From positions 806,001 through 870,000 of the forward strand of contig NZ_SMFY01000002.1 in assembly GCF_004339465.1 (NCBI RefSeq): DNA of 64,000 bases, in the 5' to 3' direction. Positions 1-13,482 of the stretch are shown in pieces (the first letter of the stretch is position 1; every line of letters begins with the position of its first letter). The DNA is from Ancylobacter aquaticus. GTDB taxonomy: Bacteria > Pseudomonadota > Alphaproteobacteria > Rhizobiales > Xanthobacteraceae. Under the pieces are notes generated by a model. It saw nothing but the letters and a program-made list of their open reading frames with translations. It made no database searches and was not told where the DNA came from. A program made the position numbers and the translations under genes.

Positions 1-2167
<2,167 letters not shown>

Positions 2168-2488
2168 TGCCGGGCTCCGGGCTGTACGCAAGGGAAAAGG
2201 GGGATGGCTCTGAGACTGGCGTGAACGTACTTGCTTTGTTCGATGTTCGCAATATGTTCTTATCCCGTGCGGTATATTTTCTTGCGGTTGATTTTGTGCT
2301 GCCGGACCGGTCGCGTCGTTCGCCTTAACCGGCCCATCGGCGGCCTCGTTCCCGATCGCGCCGCCGGCCCGGCACGCCGCACCCAGAGGCTCCCCAGGAC
2401 CACGCCGGCAACCGCACGTAACGCCGCGCCGGTTCGCGCCTTCACCCGGCAGGGCGAGCAGGCTGCGGCACGCGCCATTCAGGCCGCA
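2168..2488. other. Intergenic region with recA control elements
   Basis: These 321 bases separate the recA start from the end of the cupin gene, both transcribed leftwards. The recA-proximal half is AT-richer and contains the SOS box at 2245-2259. I see no gene and no clear terminator for the cupin operon. Confidence 0.6.
2245..2259 (-). promoter_or_regulatory. SOS box (LexA operator) of recA
   Basis: On the recA strand the site reads GAACATATTGCGAAC, an exact match to the alphaproteobacterial LexA consensus GAAC-N7-GAAC. It lies 78 bases upstream of the recA start codon, a normal operator position. LexA binding here would repress recA until DNA damage. Confidence 0.9.
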
Positions 2489-2971
2489 TCACCCCGTCGG
2501 CCCCTCCGCCGCCCGCACCGGCGGCCCGAGAAATTCCACCTGCCATGTCGCCCCGAAGGCGTTCAGGGCGGCGGTGTCGGGCAGGCCGTCACGCATCACC
2601 CCGGCGAGTTCGGTGAAAAAGGCCACCGCGTCCAGCGCCGGGGTCATGAGGATGTACTGGCGCGCCGGCGCATCGGAGACATTGACGAAGCCATGCGCGG
2701 CGCCGCCGGGAATGCTGACCACGTCGCCGGCCTCGGCGAAGAAGCGCCGCCCGTCGACCTCGTAGAGATAGCGGCCCTCGATGACGCGGAAAATCTCCGC
2801 CTCGCGATGGCGGTGGCGCGGCGGGCCGGCACCGGGGGCGTTGGTGGTCTCGATGCAGCAGAAGGCGCCGCCGCTCATTGCCGGGGGCAGGCGGACGAGC
2901 AGGTCGAGCCCGATGGCCGGAATGCGGATCGGCGGCTCATCGCCGCGCGAATGGCGGAAGGACACGCTCAT
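2489..2971 (-). CDS. Cupin-domain protein
   Basis: This 160-residue protein is a small single-domain cupin. The conserved barrel motif is visible as PRHRHREAEIFRVIEGRYLY near residues 52-71 (two or three metal-binding histidines and a glutamate) followed by the second motif around GDVVSIPGGAAHGFVN. Cupins of this size act as dioxygenases, isomerases or sensors; nothing in the sequence fixes the substrate. The start ATG is preceded by AAGGAG at good spacing, preferred to an earlier GTG-type start. It lies 17 bases downstream of a flavin monooxygenase gene on the same strand, so the two are probably one operon acting on the same, perhaps aromatic, compound. The operon role is inference. Confidence 0.85.
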   Translation of the reverse strand: MSVSFRHSRGDEPPIRIPAIGLDLLVRLPPAMSGGAFCCIETTNAPGAGPPRHRHREAEIFRVIEGRYLYEVDGRRFFAEAGDVVSIPGGAAHGFVNVSDAPARQYILMTPALDAVAFFTELAGVMRDGLPDTAALNAFGATWQVEFLGPPVRAAEGPTG

Positions 2972-2988
2972 ACGTCTCTCCTTCGCGG

Positions 2989-4467
2989 TCAGACCGGGCC
3001 GAGCCGGCGCAGATAGGAAGCGATCGGCTCCCATTCCCCGTCCGCCACCGCCATGGCGAGATAGCCGTCCGGCCGGATCAGTTCGATGCCGCTGGCCACG
3101 TTGTGGGCCCGCACGGCCGGGTCGACGAGGGCGGCCGGCAGATTTGGGGGCGGCGCGCCGACCGAGGCGCCGACGCGCAGGGTGAAGCGGGGCGTGTCGC
3201 CGGCGCCATAGGGTGCCTCGCCCCCGAGCGGGGGCATGCGATCGCCGGCACGCGGACCGGCGCCCCAGGAGACGCCGTTCAGCGGGCTGTCCTCGTAATG
3301 GAGCGCGGTTTCGGTGAGTTCACCTTCCAGCCTGTGCTGCACCGGCACCAGGCCGAGCACGAAGGGCATCACCGCGTTGCGCAGATGGCGGGCGAGCGGG
3401 TTCTTCAGCGTTCCCATCCGGGTCAGCCGGCCGGAAGTGGCGATGACGGCCGCCCCCACCGCCCGACGCTCGGGGTCGTAGCTGTCGAGCAGCAGCGGGG
3501 CGGTGGCGAGCCCGCGCAGCACCAGCGCCAGCTTCCAGGCGAGGTTCACCGCGTCCTGCATGCCGGTGTTCATGCCCTGCCCGCCGGCCGGGCTGTGGAC
3601 ATGGGCGGCATCGCCGGCGAGGAAGACGCGCGCGGCCCGGTAGTTCTCGACCTGTCGCTCATTGATGCGGAACGAAGTCGTCCACAGCGTGTCGTGCAGC
3701 ACGATGCCACCGGGGCCGCGCCGGTCGAGCAGGGCCTGGAAGCCCTCCATGGACGGCGGCGACGGCACCTCCCCCGTCGAGGCGCCGAGGCCGACGATGA
3801 GGCGGTAGCGGCCGGGCGCCAGCGGAAACAGCACGGCCGGCCCGTCCTCGTGCAGGCAGGTGACGAACTCCCCCACCGGAAATGGCATGCCCGAGAGGTG
3901 GAATTCGCCCTGCGCCCAGTCGCTGCCCAGCGTGTCGCCGGCGAAGGAAAGGCCGAGTCGGTGGCGCACCGGGCTGTGGGCGCCGTCGCAGGCCACCAGC
4001 GCGCCATAGCGCCCCGTTTCCTCGCGGCCATCGGCATGGCGCAGCGTGGCGGTGACGGCCTCGCTGTCCTGCGTAAAGTCGGCGAGTGAAACACCAAGCT
4101 CCGGGTGGACGCCGAGCGCCTCCAGATGCGCGAGAAGAATCTCTTCGGTCTCGCTCTGGGGCAGCATCAGCGCGTAGGGATAAAGGGTCTGGACATCGTC
4201 GAGGGGAAGCCGGGCAAGGTGCTTCCCGTCCGCCAGAATATTGCCGGCCGTCACCTTGTTGCCGCGGGCGACGAGCTTGGCGGAGAGCCCGCCCCCGGCC
4301 CGCTCCAGCAGTTCCAGCGTGCGCGGCCAGATCGCCACGGCGCGCGAGGTGGTCGCCCGCGCGGTCATCGGGTCGACGATCCGCACCTTGACGCCATAGC
4401 GCGACAGTTCGAGCGCCGCCACCAGCCCCACCGGGCCGGCCCCGGCGATGAGAACGGGTTCGGTCAT
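2989..4467 (-). CDS. FAD-dependent aromatic-ring monooxygenase family protein
   Basis: The 492-residue product belongs to the FAD_binding_3 group (phenol hydroxylase/MhpA/TfdB-like), which hydroxylates aromatic rings using NAD(P)H and O2. The N-terminal Rossmann motif VLIAGAGPVGLVAALELSRY (residues 5-24), the DGAHSPVR motif mid-protein and the second FAD motif VFLAGDAAHVHSPAGGQGMN are all present, so the flavin site looks intact. The start MTEPVLIAGAG is chosen because the motif sits immediately after it; upstream in-frame sequence is low-complexity intergenic DNA. The cupin gene follows 17 bases downstream, suggesting a two-gene operon. The substrate is unknown; no transport or ring-cleavage genes are adjacent. 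Confidence 0.9.
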   Translation of the reverse strand: MTEPVLIAGAGPVGLVAALELSRYGVKVRIVDPMTARATTSRAVAIWPRTLELLERAGGGLSAKLVARGNKVTAGNILADGKHLARLPLDDVQTLYPYALMLPQSETEEILLAHLEALGVHPELGVSLADFTQDSEAVTATLRHADGREETGRYGALVACDGAHSPVRHRLGLSFAGDTLGSDWAQGEFHLSGMPFPVGEFVTCLHEDGPAVLFPLAPGRYRLIVGLGASTGEVPSPPSMEGFQALLDRRGPGGIVLHDTLWTTSFRINERQVENYRAARVFLAGDAAHVHSPAGGQGMNTGMQDAVNLAWKLALVLRGLATAPLLLDSYDPERRAVGAAVIATSGRLTRMGTLKNPLARHLRNAVMPFVLGLVPVQHRLEGELTETALHYEDSPLNGVSWGAGPRAGDRMPPLGGEAPYGAGDTPRFTLRVGASVGAPPPNLPAALVDPAVRAHNVASGIELIRPDGYLAMAVADGEWEPIASYLRRLGPV

Positions 4468-4495
4468 GCGCTTCCCCCAGCCGCGCCGCGCCGCC

Positions 4496-4535
4496 CCAAA
4501 AACTAAAGGCCCGCCGCGCCATGCGCAACGGGCCT
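4496..4535 (-). terminator. Probable terminator of katG
   Basis: On the katG strand the arms AGGCCCG (4529-4535) and CGGGCCT (4507-4513) enclose a 15-base loop with an inner GCGC pairing and are followed by TTTAGTTTTT. It starts about 60 bases after the katG stop. A second 7-bp hairpin without a T-run lies between it and the gene at 4552-4570. Confidence 0.75.
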
Positions 4536-4594
4536 GTCGTCCGTGTCCCTCCCCGCCGGGTGGCGGCGGGAAAGGCGCAATTCGCATCCGGCGG

Positions 4595-6826
<2,232 letters not shown>

Positions 6827-6869
6827 TCAGGCGTCCCGCCTGCGCGAGAGCCTTGGAATTAGAAGAGGT

Positions 6870-6933
6870 CTTATCGTAGGTCGGGCATAATGAAAATTTG
6901 CATTTTCTAATTGGCTCGATAAGCTAGGCTTAT
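6870..6933. promoter_or_regulatory. Palindromic katG-oxyR divergent control region
   Basis: The region between the two starts contains CTTATCG (6870-6876) and its exact complement CGATAAG (6917-6923), a GAAAAT-TTGC-ATTTTC palindrome (6892-6907) almost centred between them, and ATAAGC-TAG-GCTTAT (6919-6933) overlapping the oxyR start codon. LysR-type activators bind such dyads. The placement suggests OxyR sites for katG activation and for autoregulation, but the match to the enterobacterial ATAG-N7-CTAT consensus is poor, so assignment is inferred. Confidence 0.55.
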
Positions 6934-7870
6934 GACCGATATCTCAATGCGGCATCTGCGCTATTTCGAGGCGCTGGCCCAGCATGGCCATTTCGGCCGG
7001 GCGGCAGAGGCCTGCGCGATCTCGCAGCCGGCGCTGTCGCTGCAGGTCAAGGAACTGGAAGAGATCCTCGGCGCGCCGCTGGTCGAGCGCGGCATGCGGC
7101 AGATAAGGCTCACCCGTCTCGGCGCGGAATTCGCCACACGGGCCCGCAGCATATTGCGGGCGGTGGACGAGCTGGACGACCTCGCCCGCGCCTCGCACAG
7201 CCCGCTTGTCGGCCGGCTGCGCATCGGCGTGATCCCCACCGTCGCGCCGTATCTTCTCCCGGCCGTCATGCAGCGTCTGGCAGCCCGCTTCCCCGGCCTC
7301 GACCTGCGCCCGCGCGAGGCGGTGACGCAGAGGCTGGTGGACGATCTGGTGGAGGGCCGGCTCGACACTGCCATCGTCGCCCTGCCCGTCTCCGAGCCCT
7401 CGCTGAGCGAGCACGCGCTGTTCGAGGAAGAGTTCGTGCTTGTGCGTCCGCTGGACGATGCGGAGCTGCCGGTACCCAGTTCCGAAACGCTGCGCGAGAT
7501 GCGCCTCCTCCTGCTGGAGGAAGGTCACTGCTTTCGCGAGCAGGCGCTGTCGTTCTGCAATCTTTCCTCGCGCCTGCCGCGCGACCTGATGGAGGGCAGT
7601 TCCCTGACCACGCTGGTGCAGATGGTGGGCGCGGGCATCGGTGTCACGCTCATCCCGCAGATGGCGGTGGCCATCGAGACCCGCTCCGCCGCCGTCTCGG
7701 TCGCCCGGCTGGCGACGCCGCGCCCCTCGCGCACCATCGGCATGGTCTGGCGCCGGACCAACCCGCTCGCTGGCTTCTTCGAGCAGATGGCGGGAATTGT
7801 CCGCGAGGTGGGGCTCAATGGCGCCGCGGCCGGTGCCGGCCCTGTTCCGCCGCCACATCGCCTCGGCTAG
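6932..7870 (+). CDS. oxyR: Hydrogen peroxide-sensing regulator OxyR
   Basis: This 312-residue LysR-family protein has an N-terminal winged helix-turn-helix (MRHLRYFEALAQHGHFGRAA, QPALSLQVKELEE) and a C-terminal sensory domain. The peroxide-sensing cysteines of OxyR are visible as Cys200 and Cys209 in LEEGHCFREQALSFC, the same spacing as Cys199/Cys208 of Escherichia coli, which distinguishes it from other LysR proteins. It is divergent from katG and should activate it on oxidation. The start is uncertain by five codons: ATG at 6932 has only a weak AGG upstream and lies inside an inverted repeat, and Met6 (6947) is an alternative. It likely represses its own transcription. Confidence 0.93.
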   Translation: MTDISMRHLRYFEALAQHGHFGRAAEACAISQPALSLQVKELEEILGAPLVERGMRQIRLTRLGAEFATRARSILRAVDELDDLARASHSPLVGRLRIGVIPTVAPYLLPAVMQRLAARFPGLDLRPREAVTQRLVDDLVEGRLDTAIVALPVSEPSLSEHALFEEEFVLVRPLDDAELPVPSSETLREMRLLLLEEGHCFREQALSFCNLSSRLPRDLMEGSSLTTLVQMVGAGIGVTLIPQMAVAIETRSAAVSVARLATPRPSRTIGMVWRRTNPLAGFFEQMAGIVREVGLNGAAAGAGPVPPPHRLG

Positions 7871-7983
7871 AGTGCGATCTGATCAGATTGAACCAATCTG
7901 ATCAGTCAGTCGCCCTCTAACTCTATGATAGAGAACGCGTTATCCGATCACCTTGCGTTGCAAGCTGATCGGCGCGTGCTCTA
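7868..7983. repeat. REP-like palindromic element
   Basis: About 115 bases made of stacked inverted repeats: an 11-bp perfect stem at 7879-7889/7895-7905 with a GAACC loop, CTCTAT-G-ATAGAG at 7921-7933, and a compound hairpin CCGATCA/TGATCGG (7944-7950/7966-7972) enclosing CTTGC-GTT-GCAAG. The ends TAGAGTGCGATCTGATCAG and CTGATCGGCGCGTGCTCTA are inverted copies of each other at 14 of 19 positions. It begins at the oxyR stop codon. The structure resembles dispersed repeated palindromes of Rhizobiales genomes; it may also end the oxyR transcript. Confidence 0.7.
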
Positions 7984-8030
7984 GAACAGGCCGCAGGGCG
8001 GCCCGCGCCGCCAGCCGCCGGAGAGCTTTC

Positions 8031-9521
<1,491 letters not shown>

Positions 9522-9534
9522 GCGCGCCGACGCC

Positions 9535-10617
9535 TCAGGCGACCGAGAAGCGGTAGACGGAGACGTGCCGGTAGGTCTCGCCGGGGTCGAGCCGGGCGGA
9601 GGGATAGTCCGCCCGGTTCGGCGCGTCGGGCCAGATTTGCGGCTCCAGGCAGAAGCCGTCGGATTGGCGGTAGAGCCGGTCCTGTTTGCCTGCCGCCGTG
9701 CCATCGAGAAAATTGCCGGAATAGAACTGCAGCCCCGGCTGGTCGGTCAGCAACTCCATCACCCGGCCGGAGCCGGGATGCTCGACCCGGGCGGCAAGGC
9801 GCGGCGTTGGGGCAGGGCGGTCGTCGAGGCAGTAATTGTGGTCATACCCGCGCCCGCGATGAAGCTGCGGGTGGGCGTCGCGGATGCGGGCGCCGATCGG
9901 GTGCGGCGTGCAGAAATCGAACGGCGTGCCGTCCACGCTTTCCGGCCTGCCCAGTGGAACCGCTCCGTCGCCGACGGGCAGGTAATCGTCGGCATGGATG
10001 GTGAGCCGATGGTCCAGCACGTCGCCGCCCGCCTCCACCCCGCCAAGGTTGAAATAGCCGTGATGGGTGAGGTTGACGAGGGTCGGCGCGTCGGTGGTCG
10101 CCTCGAAGGCAATGGTGAGTTCGCCCGCCCCGCTCAGCGTGTAGGTCACGCTGGCCGCCAACGTGCCGGGAAAGCCCTGGTCGCCATCCGGGCTGACCAG
10201 GGTGAGGCGAAGCGAAGGCGCCTGCCCTTCGCACAGCTCGGCCAGCTTCCACACGCGCCGGTCGAACCCCTGCGGCCCGCCATGCAAAGCGTGGTCGCCA
10301 TCATTGGCGGGAACGCGATACTCCATCCCGTCCAGCGCGAAGCGCCCGTCGGCGATGCGGTTGGCATAGCGCCCCACCGCCGCGCCGAAAAAGCGCGGCT
10401 CGCTGATATAGGCGCCCGGCGCCTCATGGCCGAGGACGATGTCGGCAAGCCGCCCGTCGCGGTCCGGTACGTGAAGCGCCTGCACGATGGCGCCGAGGTC
10501 GAGCACCGCGACCTCGAATCCGCCCTCGCCAAGAAGCCGGAATCGCTGAATTTCGGTTCCATCGGGCAGGCTGCCGAAAGGCTCGCGCAGGATACGGGCG
10601 CAGACGCGGTGGTTCAT
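9535..10617 (-). CDS. galM: Aldose 1-epimerase (galactose mutarotase family)
   Basis: The 360-residue protein should interconvert alpha and beta anomers of aldohexoses. The catalytic histidine and glutamate are recognisable in VNLTHHGYFNLGG and FCLEPQIWPDAPN, and the NRIADGRF, HALHGGPQGFDRRVW and DHNYCLD motifs of the GalM superfamily are all present, at family-typical spacing and length. It is convergent with the M32 peptidase gene and divergent from ridA. No galactose catabolic genes are adjacent, so the natural sugar is not indicated. The start ATG gives MNHRVCARILREPFG; no strong ribosome site decides it. Confidence 0.93.
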   Translation of the reverse strand: MNHRVCARILREPFGSLPDGTEIQRFRLLGEGGFEVAVLDLGAIVQALHVPDRDGRLADIVLGHEAPGAYISEPRFFGAAVGRYANRIADGRFALDGMEYRVPANDGDHALHGGPQGFDRRVWKLAELCEGQAPSLRLTLVSPDGDQGFPGTLAASVTYTLSGAGELTIAFEATTDAPTLVNLTHHGYFNLGGVEAGGDVLDHRLTIHADDYLPVGDGAVPLGRPESVDGTPFDFCTPHPIGARIRDAHPQLHRGRGYDHNYCLDDRPAPTPRLAARVEHPGSGRVMELLTDQPGLQFYSGNFLDGTAAGKQDRLYRQSDGFCLEPQIWPDAPNRADYPSARLDPGETYRHVSVYRFSVA

Positions 10618-10791
10618 GCTCGCTACTCAGGAAATTCCGGGCGCGCCCGGCACGGGCCGTCGACGCGCCCATTGTCCTCCCGGTCCATCCCGAATGCCAG
10701 CCCCCCACGCCGCCCGCCCGCGTGCCGCATTGACGGCGCCGGTGCCACCGGTGAAAGGTCCGGAACCGTTGGCCAATGAGGAGACGAAACC

Positions 10792-11184
10792 TTGGCGCAG
10801 TTCCACACGATCCCCGGCGCGCCCACGCCGGTCGCCCCCTTCAGCCATGCGGTGGAGGCCGATGGCTGGGTGTTCATCACCGGCCAGATGCCGACCTGGC
10901 CGGACGATGATTCCCGCCCGCTTCCCGAAGGGGCCGAAGCACAGACGCGCCGCGTCATGGACAATCTGGTGCTGGTGCTTGGGGGCATCGGGCTGAACCT
11001 GTCGCATGTGGTGCAGGCGCGCGTGTACCTCACCGATTTCAAGGGCGACTACCCCGCCATGAACGCGGTCTACGCCTCCTATTTCCCCGGCGACCGCCGC
11101 CCGGCGCGCACCTGCGTCGGCGTCACCGGCCTCGCCCGCGACGCGCTGGTGGAGATCGACCTCGTCGCCCACCGCCCGGGCTGA
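10792..11184 (+). CDS. RidA/YjgF-family enamine-imine deaminase
   Basis: The 130-residue protein is a RidA-family member, which hydrolyses reactive 2-aminoacrylate-type enamines released by PLP enzymes. Family features are the N-terminal SHAVEADGWVFITGQ, the central VVQARVYLTDF strand-helix and the active-site arginine in RRPARTCVGV, with a terminal acidic residue in LVEIDLVA. Translation appears to start at a TTG codon: GAGGAG lies about eight bases before it and no in-frame ATG precedes the conserved region. It is divergent from galM across 173 bases and about 140 bases upstream of the phosphotransacetylase gene. Several RidA subfamilies exist and the exact substrate is unknown. Confidence 0.9.
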   Translation: MAQFHTIPGAPTPVAPFSHAVEADGWVFITGQMPTWPDDDSRPLPEGAEAQTRRVMDNLVLVLGGIGLNLSHVVQARVYLTDFKGDYPAMNAVYASYFPGDRRPARTCVGVTGLARDALVEIDLVAHRPG

Positions 11185-11324
11185 GCGCCCTCACCGATGC
11201 CGTTGCGTCAGATCATGGACGCTGGCGCCGAGGGCCGGCCTGTGTCGTCCTGTCGTCAGCGGCAATGATGACACTGGAAAGCGGCACAGACCGGCACGGC
11301 GCCGGCGGAACGGGAAGCGAGCAC

Positions 11325-12293
11325 ATGGACACGGCCACCCGGCCCGGCACCGTCCCCGGCATCGATCATGGCAATTACGAGCGCCTGATCGGCGGTGCCC
11401 GCGCGGTTGAGGCAATGGCCACCGCCATCGCCCATCCCTGCGACGCGGCCTCGCTGAGGGGCGCGCTCGACGCGGCCAAGGCCGGCTTCATCCTTCCGGT
11501 CCTCGTCGGCCCGAGCGCCCGCATCCACGCGGTGGCGCTGGCGGAAGGGCTGGACCTGGCCGGCACCGAGATCGTCGACACCCCGCACAGTGCCGCCTCG
11601 GCGGCGCGGGCTGTGGAACTGGTGCGCGAGGGGCGCGTAAGCCTCCTGATGAAGGGCAGCCTGCACAGCGACGAACTGCTCGCCGCCATCACCGCCCGCG
11701 ACACCGGCCTGCGCACCGGGCGGCGCATCAGTCATGTCTTCGTCATGGACGTGCCGCGCTATGCCGAGCCGCTGTTTATCACCGATGCGGCGGTCAACAT
11801 CTTTCCCGACCTCGATGCCAAGCGCGACATCGTGCAGAACGCCATCGACCTGCATCTCGGGCTCGGCCTCGGGCGTCCGCGCGTGGCCATCCTCTCGGCG
11901 GTGGAGACCGTCACCACCTCCATTCCCAGCACGATCGACGCCGCCGCCCTGTGCAAGATGGCCGATCGCGGCCAGATAACCGGCGCCGATCTCGACGGAC
12001 CGCTGGCGCTCGACAACGCCATCTCGCCGGAAGCCGCGCGGATCAAAGGCATCGTCTCCCCCGTCGCCGGCCGGGCGCAGATCCTCGTCGCGCCAGACCT
12101 CGAAGCGGGCAACATGCTGGCGAAAAACCTCACCTTCATGGCCGGTGCCGATGCGGCGGGCCTCGTTCTGGGCGCGCGGGTGCCGATCATCCTGACCAGC
12201 CGCGCCGACACGCTGAAGACCCGCCTCGCCTCCTGCGCGGTAGCGGTGCTTTACGCGCAAGCGCGGCTGCGACAGCCGGGACTGGGAGGGTGA
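11325..12293 (+). CDS. Phosphate acetyl/butyryl-transferase
   Basis: This 322-residue protein belongs to the short phosphotransacetylase/phosphotransbutyrylase family, which converts acyl-CoA and phosphate to acyl phosphate and CoA. Recognisable blocks are HPCDAASLRGALDAAKAG, LPVLVGPSARI, LMKGSLHSDELLAAI, LFITDAAVNIFPDL and AGRAQILVAPDLEAGNMLAK. It lacks the enoyl-CoA hydratase domain that some relatives carry. I use the ATG at 11325 (GGGAAG seven bases upstream); earlier in-frame ATGs at 11265 and 11268 are possible. The acetate kinase gene starts four bases after its stop, so the two form an operon making ATP from acyl-CoA or activating acetate. Acetyl and butyryl specificity cannot be told apart by eye. 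Confidence 0.9.
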   Translation: MDTATRPGTVPGIDHGNYERLIGGARAVEAMATAIAHPCDAASLRGALDAAKAGFILPVLVGPSARIHAVALAEGLDLAGTEIVDTPHSAASAARAVELVREGRVSLLMKGSLHSDELLAAITARDTGLRTGRRISHVFVMDVPRYAEPLFITDAAVNIFPDLDAKRDIVQNAIDLHLGLGLGRPRVAILSAVETVTTSIPSTIDAAALCKMADRGQITGADLDGPLALDNAISPEAARIKGIVSPVAGRAQILVAPDLEAGNMLAKNLTFMAGADAAGLVLGARVPIILTSRADTLKTRLASCAVAVLYAQARLRQPGLGG

Positions 12294-12297
12294 TCGA

Positions 12298-13482
12298 ATG
12301 AGCGAAGCGATCTTCGTCGTCAATGCCGGCTCGTCCAGCATCAAGTTCAAGCTCTACCGCGTCACCGGCCGCGATGTCGCCCTCGTGCTCGGCGGCGCGC
12401 TGGACGGCATCGGCACCCGCCCGCGCCTGCACGCGAAGGACGAGGCCGGCACGGTGCTGGTGGACCGCCGCTTCGCACCCGAAGAGATAGCCAGCGCCCC
12501 GCAGGCGCAGCACGCCATCAGCGAATGGGTACTGCCGCATCTCGCCGACGTCGACCTGATCGGCGTCGGCCATCGGGTGGTGCATGGCGGGCCGCATTAT
12601 TCCCACCCGGAGCGGGTCAACGACGAGGTACTGCGCACGCTCGAAAGCTTCATCCCGCTCGCGCCGCTGCACCAGCTGACCAATCTCGACCCTATCCGCG
12701 TCATCGCCGAACGCCGGCCGGACCTGCCGCAGGTCGCCTGCTTCGACACCGCCTTCCACCGCGGCCACCCGGACATCGCCGATCGCTTCGCTCTGCCCAG
12801 CGCCCTCTACGAGGATGGCGTGCGTCGCTACGGCTTCCACGGGTTGTCCTATGAGTATGTCTCGGGCGCCCTGCGCGAACTGGCGCCGGAGCTGGCGCGC
12901 GGGCGGGTGGTCATCTGCCATCTCGGTTCGGGCGCCTCGGCCTGCGCCCTGCTGGACGGGCGCAGCATGGAATCGACCATGAGCTTCACCGCGCTCGACG
13001 GCCTGCCGATGGGCACGCGCTGCGGGGCGCTCGACCCCGGCGTGGTGCTGCACCTCATCGAGCAGAAGGGCATGAGCCCGGCCCAGGTCGGCCACATGCT
13101 CTATCACGACAGCGGACTGAAGGGCCTTTCCGGTCTCTCAAGCGACATGCGCGAATTGCTGGCGAGCGATGTGCCCGCCGCCGCGCTGGCGGTCGACTAT
13201 TTCGCCCTTCATGTCGCGCAGGCGGTGGCGGGGCTCGCCGTGACGCTGGGAGGGCTCGACGCATTGGTCTTCACCGCCGGCATCGGCGAGCACGCCCCGG
13301 ACATCCGCGCCCGCATCTGCGCCCGGCTCGGCCTGCTCGGCGTCGCCCTCGACGCGCCTGCCAATGCAGCCGGCGAGACCTGGATCGACGCCGAAGGGAC
13401 CGGCCCGCATGTGCTCGTCATCCCGACCGACGAGGAGCGGATGATCGCCCTGCACACGCTGCGCCTGCTTCGCCCTGCCTAA
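12298..13482 (+). CDS. ackA: Acetate kinase
   Basis: Acetate kinase interconverts acetyl phosphate plus ADP with acetate plus ATP. The 394-residue product carries the ASKHA-fold signatures: VVNAGSSSIKFKLY at residues 7-20, VGHRVVHGG, CFDTAFHR with the catalytic aspartate, FHGLSYEYVS, CHLGSGAS, MGTRCGALDPGVV and VFTAGIGEHAPDIRARI. Length is typical. Its ATG lies four bases after the phosphotransacetylase stop and GGGAGGG is upstream, giving a tight operon. Its stop codon overlaps that of the convergent ATP12 gene (CTAA shared at 13479-13482). Some relatives act as butyrate or propionate kinases, which the sequence alone does not exclude. Confidence 0.95.
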   Translation: MSEAIFVVNAGSSSIKFKLYRVTGRDVALVLGGALDGIGTRPRLHAKDEAGTVLVDRRFAPEEIASAPQAQHAISEWVLPHLADVDLIGVGHRVVHGGPHYSHPERVNDEVLRTLESFIPLAPLHQLTNLDPIRVIAERRPDLPQVACFDTAFHRGHPDIADRFALPSALYEDGVRRYGFHGLSYEYVSGALRELAPELARGRVVICHLGSGASACALLDGRSMESTMSFTALDGLPMGTRCGALDPGVVLHLIEQKGMSPAQVGHMLYHDSGLKGLSGLSSDMRELLASDVPAAALAVDYFALHVAQAVAGLAVTLGGLDALVFTAGIGEHAPDIRARICARLGLLGVALDAPANAAGETWIDAEGTGPHVLVIPTDEERMIALHTLRLLRPA

